Assembly: GCA_030550615.1 (NCBI GenBank)
Contig: JAUQPA010000015.1
Location: 1-33,932 of the forward strand
Direction of reading: 5' to 3'
Length of the DNA stretch: 33,932 bases
Origin: Thermoproteota archaeon
Lineage (GTDB): Archaea > Thermoproteota > Thermoprotei_A > Sulfolobales > Desulfurococcaceae
Both the position numbers and the translations under genes were made by a program. The notes beneath the pieces are model-generated. The model made no database searches and had not been told where the DNA came from. It saw nothing but the letters and a program-made list of their open reading frames with translations. Every line of letters starts with the position of its first letter. The first letter of the stretch is position 1. This document shows positions 1-7,165 of this stretch, piece by piece.

Positions 1-620
1 CTCAAAGCCGAATTTGAGATTTTATTGCCCACGACGTATACTTTCTCGGGGTTGATGTTTACTTCTCTCATGACACTTAGTATTCTCTCGGCTGTTCTTA
101 GACTCATTATTGATTGATCAATTACGATTATTAATGTATTAACGTATTTATCAACACGTCTACTTAAATGCTCTAAGCCTGCTTCCATATCCATTAGTAT
201 CACGCTGTAGTTTTTCAATAGGTTTACAAGTATATGTGTCAAAATGGAATTAACGAAGCAGTAGCATCCCTCTCCTTCGCCTCTACCCATAACTAATAAG
301 TCAAATGATTTTGTTTCAACGAGGCAATCCCTCATAATTAGGTATTGAAGCAACGATGTTTTTTCCAAACCCGAGTTATTGATGTCGTTTATTTTTCTCC
401 TGAAATCTTCTACGATATCTCCTATTGTTCGAAAATAATTTACTCCAACGAGCTCTGGTAAATTAGCCGCTGGATCAGCATCGACAATTAGTATTGCATC
501 ATCAACTGTTTCATCAAGTAAAACTTTGAGAAGCAGAGCTGTTAATGTTGTTTTTCCAACACCTCCCTTTCCGGATATTGATGCTATGAAGGGTCTGCGC
601 ATTTTCTTCACGTTTCTCAT
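1..620 (-). CDS. cooC: CooC-type nickel-insertion ATPase (3' end outside window)
   Basis: MinD/ParA-family ATPase; CooC proteins load nickel into carbon monoxide dehydrogenase. I translated the minus strand from the ATG at 620: a deviant Walker A SGKGGVGKTT lies at residues 16-25, DADPAAN at 47-53, a CYC (CxC) motif at 119-121 and DMEAGLEHLSR at 144-154. The CxC motif (dimer-interface nickel site) and the DMEAG-EH signature separate CooC from generic MinD proteins. The frame is open for 206 codons and runs off position 1, so the C-terminus is missing. An alternative ATG sits at 602. It begins 19 bases after the RACo-like gene and is probably co-transcribed with it. CooC next to RACo is a known arrangement in acetogen CODH/ACS loci, so a CODH or ACS gene may lie to the left; none is visible here. 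Confidence 0.88.
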   Translation of the reverse strand, partial: MRNVKKMRRPFIASISGKGGVGKTTLTALLLKVLLDETVDDAILIVDADPAANLPELVGVNYFRTIGDIVEDFRRKINDINNSGLEKTSLLQYLIMRDCLVETKSFDLLVMGRGEGEGCYCFVNSILTHILVNLLKNYSVILMDMEAGLEHLSRRVDKYVNTLIIVIDQSIMSLRTAERILSVMREVNINPEKVYVVGNKISNSAL

Positions 621-639
621 TGTAAAATTGTATTCATGC

Positions 640-1302
640 TTACTTATTTTTCATCCATGGTTTTATACTAATACTCATTCTATACCAAGTCGGAAACAAA
701 TCAGGTTTACCTGGTAGAATGAATCCTGCTTCGTACTCATCCAAGAAGTTTGAATCCATCATTAACTCCACGACAGCCATGTTCTTAGCGACTCTTTCGG
801 CTTCATACATACTTGTTCTCGAAACTAGTGTTAGGAACGCTCCGCCGAGCGATCCGTTCCCTATATAGGTTATCTCAGCATTTGGGAACTCAGGTATCAT
901 GCCAATAGCTATAGCGCTATTTATGTTGAGGTATTTACCAAAAGCTCCACATATGTAGACTTTCCTGATGTCGTTGACTGTTAGATGCATTCTTCTGAGG
1001 AGAACGGATATACCTGCACAGACAGATGATTTAGCGTCAATTAGATTATATATATCCTTCTCGGTGATCACGATGTCTCGTCCAATACTAGATTCCTCCG
1101 CTGGAACCACAACGTATTCATATCCCTCGGAACCCTCCCTCACGTATGGTGAATTTATGTTTCTATGGAACTTTCCTCGTCTATCTATTACTCCATTAAC
1201 AAACAATTGTGCAATTAAATCAATGTAGCCGGATCCACGGATAGCTATTGGTTTAACGCCTTTAATTCTACTGTAATGTGTTTTCAGGGACTCGGGTCTC
1301 AT
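640..1302 (-). CDS. C-terminal half of RACo-like ASKHA corrinoid-protein activator (DUF4445)
   Basis: RACo proteins use ATP to reductively reactivate corrinoid proteins. They are normally about 600 residues: an N-terminal [2Fe-2S] domain, a linker, then a large ASKHA ATPase domain. Only about 220 residues are present, matching the last third: PIAIRGSGYIDLIAQ near residues 18-32, GRDIVITEKDI near 74-84 and ICGAFGKYLNINSAIAIG near 117-134. The ferredoxin domain and first ATPase subdomain are absent, and the upstream frame is occupied by the KaiC-like gene. The start is firm: its ATG overlaps the upstream stop by four bases (ATGA), so translation is coupled. It may be a true stand-alone subunit, a split gene with its partner elsewhere, or a preserved remnant. 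Family is confident; function is inferred. Confidence 0.78.
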   Translation of the reverse strand: MRPESLKTHYSRIKGVKPIAIRGSGYIDLIAQLFVNGVIDRRGKFHRNINSPYVREGSEGYEYVVVPAEESSIGRDIVITEKDIYNLIDAKSSVCAGISVLLRRMHLTVNDIRKVYICGAFGKYLNINSAIAIGMIPEFPNAEITYIGNGSLGGAFLTLVSRTSMYEAERVAKNMAVVELMMDSNFLDEYEAGFILPGKPDLFPTWYRMSISIKPWMKNK

Positions 1303-2768
1303 CCTCGTTGATCAAGGCGAGATGAATGCTTTGATTTCATTATATTGACTACTTTGTACGTTGCCTCCTTAATGCATTCTCGTAATTCATTAGACTTCAG
1401 CAATATGGGATCATTGAACCGAGTCCATATGTAAATATCGTAATCCAAACATTCATTAGTACATTTAACTTCCATTACTAAATCCGATATAGCCTTATTT
1501 AATTTGCTAACATAGGGGGTTATTCTACTAGCGAGTCTTGCCATCATAATTCCTTTTCTCTTAAAATAAAAGATCTGGTTTTGAAGCAAATGCATATAGT
1601 CCTCTATGTTCTTTGTGGAGTTCATCAATATTCCAACATCGTGAGTTATGATCATTCCTGGATCAAATTTATCAACCAATTCGTTTTCTAGAGCATTCAA
1701 TTCAGTTAAACTATACGCATATGGATTTATTGGTTCAATGATAAGCTTGCTAACAATTAAGTCAGCGCATTCTTTGCAACCTGTGGATCTCTCGATCACG
1801 TGTTTAAATGCTAGTTGTACCACGTTTCGTGGATATTTGTATGTTATGAATAGAATTGGCTTAAGCGTGTTATATGCATGTAAACCAAGCAATGCTATGC
1901 ATATAGAAGGTACCCAGGGTCTGAATTTAGCTGGGTATTCGTAATATATTAGGGTTGATTTATGTATTTGAGGGATATTGCTACGTAGAATTTCGCAAGG
2001 CATCTCTACGAATTCTTCAACCTCGCTGATTTCAGATAAAATAGGTGGTGATAACAGTGATATCCCGGTTTTGGATCGTATTGAAAAAGGTATTTCAGCA
2101 ACTGTTAATTCATGTCCACGTACTTTCCTAATCTCCATGAATCTCTCTAGAAGCCCTCTCGTGATCCTATGCTTTAATATTAGAAAAACATCGCTTACAA
2201 ACTCTATGTTACCTAGCTCGATCGTCTCCATGCCGAACGGCAACTCCGCTATGAGTATAACCGGTCCTTTTACCATCTTCTGCAATTCATAGAAGTAGTT
2301 TTGCAAATAGCCTCTAATTTCAATATCTGCAGATAAAGTCTTTAACATAGAAGAAATAGAGTCTATTGCTACTACTCTAGGTGAGTAATTAGCTACTTCT
2401 TTGTTAATGATGTTTATTATTTGATTCAAGGATGAACCATCCGTAACAACAGGCAATTTTAAGAATCTAAATAAACCGATTTTTTCGTATTTTTCTAATT
2501 CTAATCCAACACCAGCTGTTTCATCAAGAAATTTCTCTTTAGGCTCCTGAAAGCTAACATATAAGCATTTTAATCCTTGGTAAACGAAAGCAAGACAAAT
2601 TGATGAAGCTAGAATTGTTTTACCTGAACCGGGGTGACCTGCAATAACAATCAATCGTTCTTTATTTACATTTCCAATGTGTTTCTCAAGCTCATTTATG
2701 AGTTTCATGTGATTCTCTTTTGTCAATTTGTCTGACACCTTGCAATCCATGTTGAATAAAGCAAGCAC
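1299..2768 (-). CDS. Two-domain KaiC/RAD55-like RecA-superfamily ATPase
   Basis: Cytosolic KaiC-like ATPase of unknown role. Walker A GHPGSGKT is at residues 44-51 (counting from the GTG at 2768) and a Walker B-like strand RVVAIDSISS near 131-140. The second half (about 250-480) looks like another RecA-type fold with no P-loop. In-frame ATGs at 2750 and 2708 are alternative starts; 2708 fits best with the beginning of the paralog at 9746. That paralog is similar over its whole length and the two genes bracket the five-gene hydrogenase operon. It heads an operon with the RACo-like and CooC-like genes. Such ATPases often act as regulators or assembly factors; a role in hydrogenase or CODH biogenesis is inferred only from position. 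Confidence 0.8.
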   Translation of the reverse strand: MLALFNMDCKVSDKLTKENHMKLINELEKHIGNVNKERLIVIAGHPGSGKTILASSICLAFVYQGLKCLYVSFQEPKEKFLDETAGVGLELEKYEKIGLFRFLKLPVVTDGSSLNQIINIINKEVANYSPRVVAIDSISSMLKTLSADIEIRGYLQNYFYELQKMVKGPVILIAELPFGMETIELGNIEFVSDVFLILKHRITRGLLERFMEIRKVRGHELTVAEIPFSIRSKTGISLLSPPILSEISEVEEFVEMPCEILRSNIPQIHKSTLIYYEYPAKFRPWVPSICIALLGLHAYNTLKPILFITYKYPRNVVQLAFKHVIERSTGCKECADLIVSKLIIEPINPYAYSLTELNALENELVDKFDPGMIITHDVGILMNSTKNIEDYMHLLQNQIFYFKRKGIMMARLASRITPYVSKLNKAISDLVMEVKCTNECLDYDIYIWTRFNDPILLKSNELRECIKEATYKVVNIMKSKHSSRLDQRG

Positions 2769-2823
2769 ATGTTAATAATGTATTCGATAAGTACTTCGTT
2801 TATGTTCCTGGTTTGTTAAACAG

Positions 2824-2841
2824 AGTACATTGAAATGTACT
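2824..2841. promoter_or_regulatory. Near-perfect palindrome upstream of KaiC/RACo/CooC operon
   Basis: Two 8-base arms, AGTACATT and AATGTACT, are separated by GA. It lies in the 251-base gap between the AbrB/PhoU-like gene and the KaiC-like gene, 56 bases upstream of the GTG at 2768. The position and dyad symmetry suit a dimeric regulator. No factor is known; chance in AT-rich DNA is possible. The rest of this gap holds no gene that I can see. Confidence 0.35.
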
Positions 2842-2877
2842 TGTATTTATTCAATCTAGTTTACAACCGAGAGCTCG

Positions 2878-2938
2878 CTCTTTGTGATGAGAGAAGGTTA
2901 GGGGTTTATAGCATTGGCCAAGATATTCTCTGAAAGAG
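2878..2938 (+). ncRNA. Possible C/D-box small RNA (weak)
   Basis: A consensus C box GTGATGA (2884-2890) and a D box CTGA (2930-2933) are flanked by complementary CTCTTT (2878-2883) and AAAGAG (2933-2938), which could close a terminal stem as in archaeal C/D guide RNAs. The size is right. No convincing internal D' and C' boxes are visible and the stem uses the last base of the D box, so this is a low-confidence candidate. Confidence 0.18.
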
Positions 2939-3019
2939 AGTTGTGTTCCATCACTTAATACTTTATTCCCATAATTTATAGTTTCTTGTGTTTTATTAAC
3001 AAGCTGAATACTTCTTGAG

Positions 3020-3853
3020 CTAGATCTTTGGAAAGAAGTGTCTACATCTGCATGCTTTATCTCTAATGCACCGCCTGAATATTAATTCAACCAGGGTCAG
3101 AATATGTTTTTGTACTTCTGGCGGAAACTTATCAGCTTTAACTATGGTGTTACCGCCTATTTTCACTGCTGTATCTAAATCACTGCTATAAAACTGGTCA
3201 ACAAGAATGGAGATCGCATCACTTATCTCTTGGCTAATTTCAATGTTTCCTTTCGCAATTAATTCAACTATTTCGCTAAGTGTATTAGTGAAGAGAACTA
3301 TATCCAGTGCTTCCGGTACATTTAAACTATCCTCGTAGTATCGGATTTTAAGTAATCTTACCAGTAGTAACCGGGTATATTTAAAATCTGATAATAGTAC
3401 GTTTAACTCGCCTTCGCGTCTAATTATTTTTTTGAAAACTTCGCAGAACTTAGCGAGCAGCTCACTATAATCAACTTTAATGTCGGGAAATATAACCGTG
3501 TGGTATTTAGCATCAGGTTTTGTTACAAATAAAAGGGAGGGAACCTCCTTTTTTAGTTCATTGAGCAACTTGACAGCTTTTTCGTAGTCTGCCTTTAACT
3601 TAATATTACCAATACCCTCCATGAATGCAGCTATGAGCTTGGCAAACGCTATTTTATCTGTACCTTCAATCATTATTTGTCCTCTAAGCAATTCGTTTTC
3701 TTTGATTGGTGTCATAATTACTCTAGTCCCATCATATATTAATTTCACCTGATCTCCTACATTTACTCCAAGCTGCTTCATCCATGTTGAGGGTATTACA
3801 ACAGCACTTGACTGCTTACCAACTCTTATAACTTTCCTAATTTCAATGCTCAA
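3020..3853 (-). CDS. AbrB-domain plus PhoU-like regulator
   Basis: The N-terminal ~50 residues form a SpoVT/AbrB DNA-binding swapped-hairpin domain (IRKVIRVGKQSSAVVIPSTW, then VGDQVKLIYD). Residues ~60-260 are a mostly helical PhoU-like region. The family is usually annotated as an archaeal phosphate uptake regulator, but targets are poorly known. The start is TTG at 3853, supported by a GGTG ribosome-binding motif 8 bases upstream. The C-terminus holds three cysteines in a short run (CIRDKACRC), which could sense metal or redox state; that is inference. It stands alone between the KaiC operon and the five-gene hydrogenase operon, all on the minus strand, so it could be read through from the latter or have its own promoter in 3854-3960. 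No phosphate transporter is nearby. Confidence 0.75.
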   Translation of the reverse strand: MSIEIRKVIRVGKQSSAVVIPSTWMKQLGVNVGDQVKLIYDGTRVIMTPIKENELLRGQIMIEGTDKIAFAKLIAAFMEGIGNIKLKADYEKAVKLLNELKKEVPSLLFVTKPDAKYHTVIFPDIKVDYSELLAKFCEVFKKIIRREGELNVLLSDFKYTRLLLVRLLKIRYYEDSLNVPEALDIVLFTNTLSEIVELIAKGNIEISQEISDAISILVDQFYSSDLDTAVKIGGNTIVKADKFPPEVQKHILTLVELIFRRCIRDKACRCRHFFPKI

Positions 3854-3960
3854 GATTAAACACCATTAACTGAGATTAATTGAGTAACAATAGGTATCCT
3901 CAGTAAGTAATTATGTAGAGTTCTTTTTATTATTCTTGGTTATTTCAAATATTGAGAAAT

Positions 3961-5259
3961 TCAGATACCCCGTGTTATTTTATATAATATCTTTTTTCTT
4001 TCCTCGTATATGACGCGCCATAAGTTATCTCGGGACAATGGTTGCCCACCACCCATTAAACAACCTCCGGGGCACATCGTGTAGATCACCGCATGGTCCA
4101 CTTCTTTATTCATCAAACTCTCGATTTCGTGTAAAGCATTGACATATTTCACATTGGGATCTATGTTAATTGCTAGTCTTTCTGTGGATTCAGCTGTCAA
4201 CGAGTCTCTTGGAGTATTTTTCAGCAATATTTGCAGTTCCCTGCTAGTTAAAGCATTCCTTAGCGTTTTTCTCCAAGCGACGCATTGAGTTATATAAATC
4301 GCATTACTCGGTATTCTTGGAACAAGTAGCTCTACGTTGAGATCTGGGTAATTCTTCTTAAGATATCGATACTCAACAGGGCTTTTGGCGTAAACTCTGC
4401 CCGGATGCGCCTGTGTATCGTTGGAGTATATCGTGATCTTAGAGTATCCGAGTACTCGTAGAGCGCTAAGTATCTGTGAAGGATCCATTTTTTCGGCCTC
4501 AGCTAATGATGCGAGAGCTTCTGGCTCGATGTAGATCTCCGTGGTATTACTGCTGATTAATTTTTCGGGTTCAAGTTTATATGTAATTGCACCAACCGGG
4601 CAGTACGCTACGCATAACCCGCAGTAGTGACAATCAATATTGCTGAATTGCTCTTGGTAAGGAGTAGATATAAGTGTTGATATACCTCTATTAACGTAAT
4701 TTAGTACATTTGCCTGCATAATTTTACATACTTCTACACATCTACCGCAGACTATACACTTGGATGAGTCTAGTATCAAGAACTCTTCATTATCGCTTAT
4801 TTTAACTACCGGGCGATCGACAAGATCAAATCTTCTTTCATACCTCGATGGTTTTTCGCCCTTCAAAATATCTTCGAGAAGCGATAGAAATTCTTCTATT
4901 CTAGCTGGACATCCGCGGATATAGTAATCTACTTTGATGTAGTAAGTTAACGGCTTGGATCTTTGTTTTTCATTCTCATCGTGTAGTCCAGCTTGAACGC
5001 CGCCGTGAAGAGCACAAGTACCCATAGCAATTAAGATCTTTGATCTCTCCCTTGCGAATCGAAGCTTCTTATAGTCATCATCACTAACGACTGATCCTTC
5101 AACAACCGCGATGTCGTATTCATCACCTTTTCTTATTCCAAGCAGCCGCCAATCAACCAATTCCGCACCGTATTTTTCCAGTAATTTGAACAATTGCTCA
5201 TTAACTACGTTGTAAAAACACCCTTCACATCCCGTAAGAGATATGAAGGCTATTTTCAA
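3961..5259 (-). CDS. Fusion: [NiFe] small-subunit N-half + 2x[4Fe-4S] + [FeFe]-hydrogenase-like C-domain
   Basis: A striking fusion of 432 residues. Residues 1-135 are the N-terminal half of a group 3 [NiFe] hydrogenase small subunit with proximal-cluster ligands C11, C14 (GCEGC), C82 (GTCALHGG) and C117 (GCPA). Two ferredoxin clusters follow: C168/C171/C174/C178 and C210/C213/C216/C220. Residues ~240-432 resemble the C-terminal part of the [FeFe]-hydrogenase H-cluster domain. L3 is intact (TMCPGGCLMGGGQP, 394-407; C396 and C400) and an L2-like cysteine is present (ITQCVAWRK, C326). The L1 cysteine pair is missing where the sequence reads KSPVEYRYLKKNYPDL (292-307). Thus three of four H-cluster ligands remain. 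The small-subunit C-half is encoded separately at 6509-7165. TTG start; last gene of the operon. It probably relays electrons to ferredoxin; H2 chemistry at the C-domain is doubtful. No HydEFG maturases are visible. Confidence 0.85.
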   Translation of the reverse strand: MKIAFISLTGCEGCFYNVVNEQLFKLLEKYGAELVDWRLLGIRKGDEYDIAVVEGSVVSDDDYKKLRFARERSKILIAMGTCALHGGVQAGLHDENEKQRSKPLTYYIKVDYYIRGCPARIEEFLSLLEDILKGEKPSRYERRFDLVDRPVVKISDNEEFLILDSSKCIVCGRCVEVCKIMQANVLNYVNRGISTLISTPYQEQFSNIDCHYCGLCVAYCPVGAITYKLEPEKLISSNTTEIYIEPEALASLAEAEKMDPSQILSALRVLGYSKITIYSNDTQAHPGRVYAKSPVEYRYLKKNYPDLNVELLVPRIPSNAIYITQCVAWRKTLRNALTSRELQILLKNTPRDSLTAESTERLAINIDPNVKYVNALHEIESLMNKEVDHAVIYTMCPGGCLMGGGQPLSRDNLWRVIYEERKKILYKITRGI

Positions 5260-5270
5260 GTGAATCGACC

Positions 5271-6512
5271 CTATGAGATTTTAATTACATGAACAGCGCA
5301 AGGTATACATGGATCGTAGGAACGCACCAGCATCTCAACATACTTGGTTATCTTATCAACTTCAACGTGGTTAACATATAGTTGCTTTGTAAGAGCTTCC
5401 ACGGATTTCTCTACGTGTTTGGTAAACATAACAGTCGGTGTTAGAATATTTACATTGCTTATTCTACCATCTTCTTCGATTTCATAGTAGTGTATTAGTA
5501 ATCCACGCGGTGCTTCGATCACAGATAATCCTTTTCCTTTCTTGTAGCTGGGTAGCGTTCTCCTAGGTGATTTACCAGCTATACTTCTCAATTTATTTAT
5601 CACATCATTTACCAGGTATTGAGTTTCTATAGCTTTGGCTACTATGTTGCCATATGGATTATTTAACATGTAGAGCAATCCTTTACTTAAATCAACGTAT
5701 TTCCTAGCTAAAATTCTAGCTCTTGCTCCGACGAAGAAAACTTGGCCATTGAAAACACAAGTCTTGCTGTTGGAATATGCTGGTTTAGTTTCATTGAAGT
5801 AATTTAAATAGTTTTCGCTATTAATATTAACTTTTGTATTATTACTTATTAAAACATATGGTTCCTTTGTTGGAACACTTCTCTCAGGCCAGTTATATAG
5901 TGCTAAGTACGTGGGGGAAGGATCGTTCATTGAAGGCATATTAATATTGTTTAAAACATAGTTCACAATTAAATCAATAATAGGAGCTAGATTTTCCATT
6001 GATTTAATTGTTCTCTCAATGTTTAACCTTGATATTTCTTTGAGAAAACCACCTGGCATGTATGGTTGTGGTCCCGATAATCTTCCGCATAGTGTATTTA
6101 AGGAGTTCTTTAATATCTCCCTAGCCTTGATAACATTGGATAAGATTCTCGGCTCGAGGTTTTTATAATCAGGTAGCGCAAGGAACGCTAAGTGCACTAA
6201 GTGATTTTCTATTATTTGAAGTTTATTACATATATCCCTCAACTCAGCTGTAACTTCATCGACTTCTACTCCAAGAGCGTTTTCAATTGCTAAATTCGAT
6301 GCCCAGAAATGAGCGTGACTACATACACCACAAATCCTCGCTGCGATATACGGTGCGTACTTATAGTTGCGTCCAATGATTAAGCGTTCGAATAGTCTTT
6401 CGCTCAGTAATCCCGAGTACTCAGCTTTTATTTCTTCATTCTTTAAGTACAACGTGATCTTCGATTCGCCAGCCACCCTGTAAGGTTCAAGTTCTAATCG
6501 AGTATCACTCAC
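5271..6512 (-). CDS. [NiFe] hydrogenase large (catalytic) subunit, hybrid complex
   Basis: All four [NiFe] ligands are present: RICGVCSHAH (C61, C64) and, at the C-terminus, DPCIPCAVH (C402, C405, H408) followed by only five residues, the short tail seen in Pyrococcus-type enzymes whose peptide is removed by a maturation protease. EAPRGLLIHYY near two-thirds length is also family-typical. Unusual: the N-terminal motif that normally reads R-(I/V)-E-G is RVAG here (residues 12-15), so the conserved proton-relay glutamate is alanine. The other large subunit in this window keeps it (RVEG). Length is 413 residues. GTG start at 6512 overlaps the upstream stop (GTGA), so the two genes are coupled. 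It acts in the cytoplasm with the flanking proteins; H2 oxidation or evolution is expected, with possibly altered proton transfer. Confidence 0.9.
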   Translation of the reverse strand: MSDTRLELEPYRVAGESKITLYLKNEEIKAEYSGLLSERLFERLIIGRNYKYAPYIAARICGVCSHAHFWASNLAIENALGVEVDEVTAELRDICNKLQIIENHLVHLAFLALPDYKNLEPRILSNVIKAREILKNSLNTLCGRLSGPQPYMPGGFLKEISRLNIERTIKSMENLAPIIDLIVNYVLNNINMPSMNDPSPTYLALYNWPERSVPTKEPYVLISNNTKVNINSENYLNYFNETKPAYSNSKTCVFNGQVFFVGARARILARKYVDLSKGLLYMLNNPYGNIVAKAIETQYLVNDVINKLRSIAGKSPRRTLPSYKKGKGLSVIEAPRGLLIHYYEIEEDGRISNVNILTPTVMFTKHVEKSVEALTKQLYVNHVEVDKITKYVEMLVRSYDPCIPCAVHVIKIS

Positions 6513-7165
6513 TGCATATACACCTCTCGAATTAGATTCTGAAACCTACTTGGAAGAATTGGCCAAAATATTCTCGTAATTGCTTCTAAATCCTCTTTTT
6601 TAATATTGTTCTCCTTGTAAAATCGAAGCGCGTTTCTCCAGGTACTTGTACTTGATACAAATCCTCTGCACCCAATGCATGGAGCATTCTGCTTGGTGCA
6701 TTCAGCCTCGCATCCTGCAATAGTGAGGGGTCCTAAGCACGGGATACCTTGTTTTACCAAGCATAGATCGCCGTATAAAGAGCACTCAGAGCAAACTGGT
6801 ATACCTTCAACTCCGAGTTCCTTTGATAGTGAGACAAGTAAACATGATCCCTTCCTGTAGCAATTCCAGCAGATTATATTATGTGTTGCTAAAACCAACT
6901 CGAAGTTGATTTTCCTCATCTTACTTAATTCATCATCGCTCGTAGTTATGACCATACCTTCTTGAACGGGAAACCTACATGACGGCACTATTCTTCCATT
7001 AGCTTTTACAATACATATTCTACATGTTGCTTCATTAAATAAATCTTGAAGATAACACAGCAAGGGAACTTTGAAACCTGCTTTTTCAATGGCATCTATA
7101 ATATATGAACCCGGAGGTACATCTATTTCCACATTGTTAACTTTAACTTTAACCACAGTTACCAC
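6509..7165 (-). CDS. NuoG/HoxU-type ferredoxin fused to C-half of [NiFe] small subunit
   Basis: Residues 1-110 match the N-terminus of NuoG/HoxU: a [2Fe-2S] site C37, C48, C51, C63 and the typical Hx3Cx2Cx5C [4Fe-4S] site H95, C99, C102, C108. Residues ~121-168 match the C-terminal two-cluster domain of a [NiFe] small subunit: C125, C128, C135, C143, C152, C156, C163, C166. This spacing is the same, bar one residue, as C162-C204 of the intact small subunit at 12538-13296. The small-subunit N-half that should precede it is missing and sits at 3961-5259. So the protein links the NADH-side cluster chain to the hydrogenase. GTG start at 7165; a GTG at 7156 fits the AGGTGG ribosome-binding site better. 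Confidence 0.85.
   Translation of the reverse strand: MVTVVKVKVNNVEIDVPPGSYIIDAIEKAGFKVPLLCYLQDLFNEATCRICIVKANGRIVPSCRFPVQEGMVITTSDDELSKMRKINFELVLATHNIICWNCYRKGSCLLVSLSKELGVEGIPVCSECSLYGDLCLVKQGIPCLGPLTIAGCEAECTKQNAPCIGCRGFVSSTSTWRNALRFYKENNIKKEDLEAITRIFWPILPSRFQNLIREVYMQ

Noticed and set aside
968-1228. Plus-strand open frame inside the RACo-like gene
   Set aside because: Shadow of the minus-strand gene; no recognisable protein features or ribosome-binding site.
2769-3019. Possible tRNA in the longest gene-free gap
   Set aside because: No TpsiC-arm GTTCRANNC pattern or acceptor pairing could be found.
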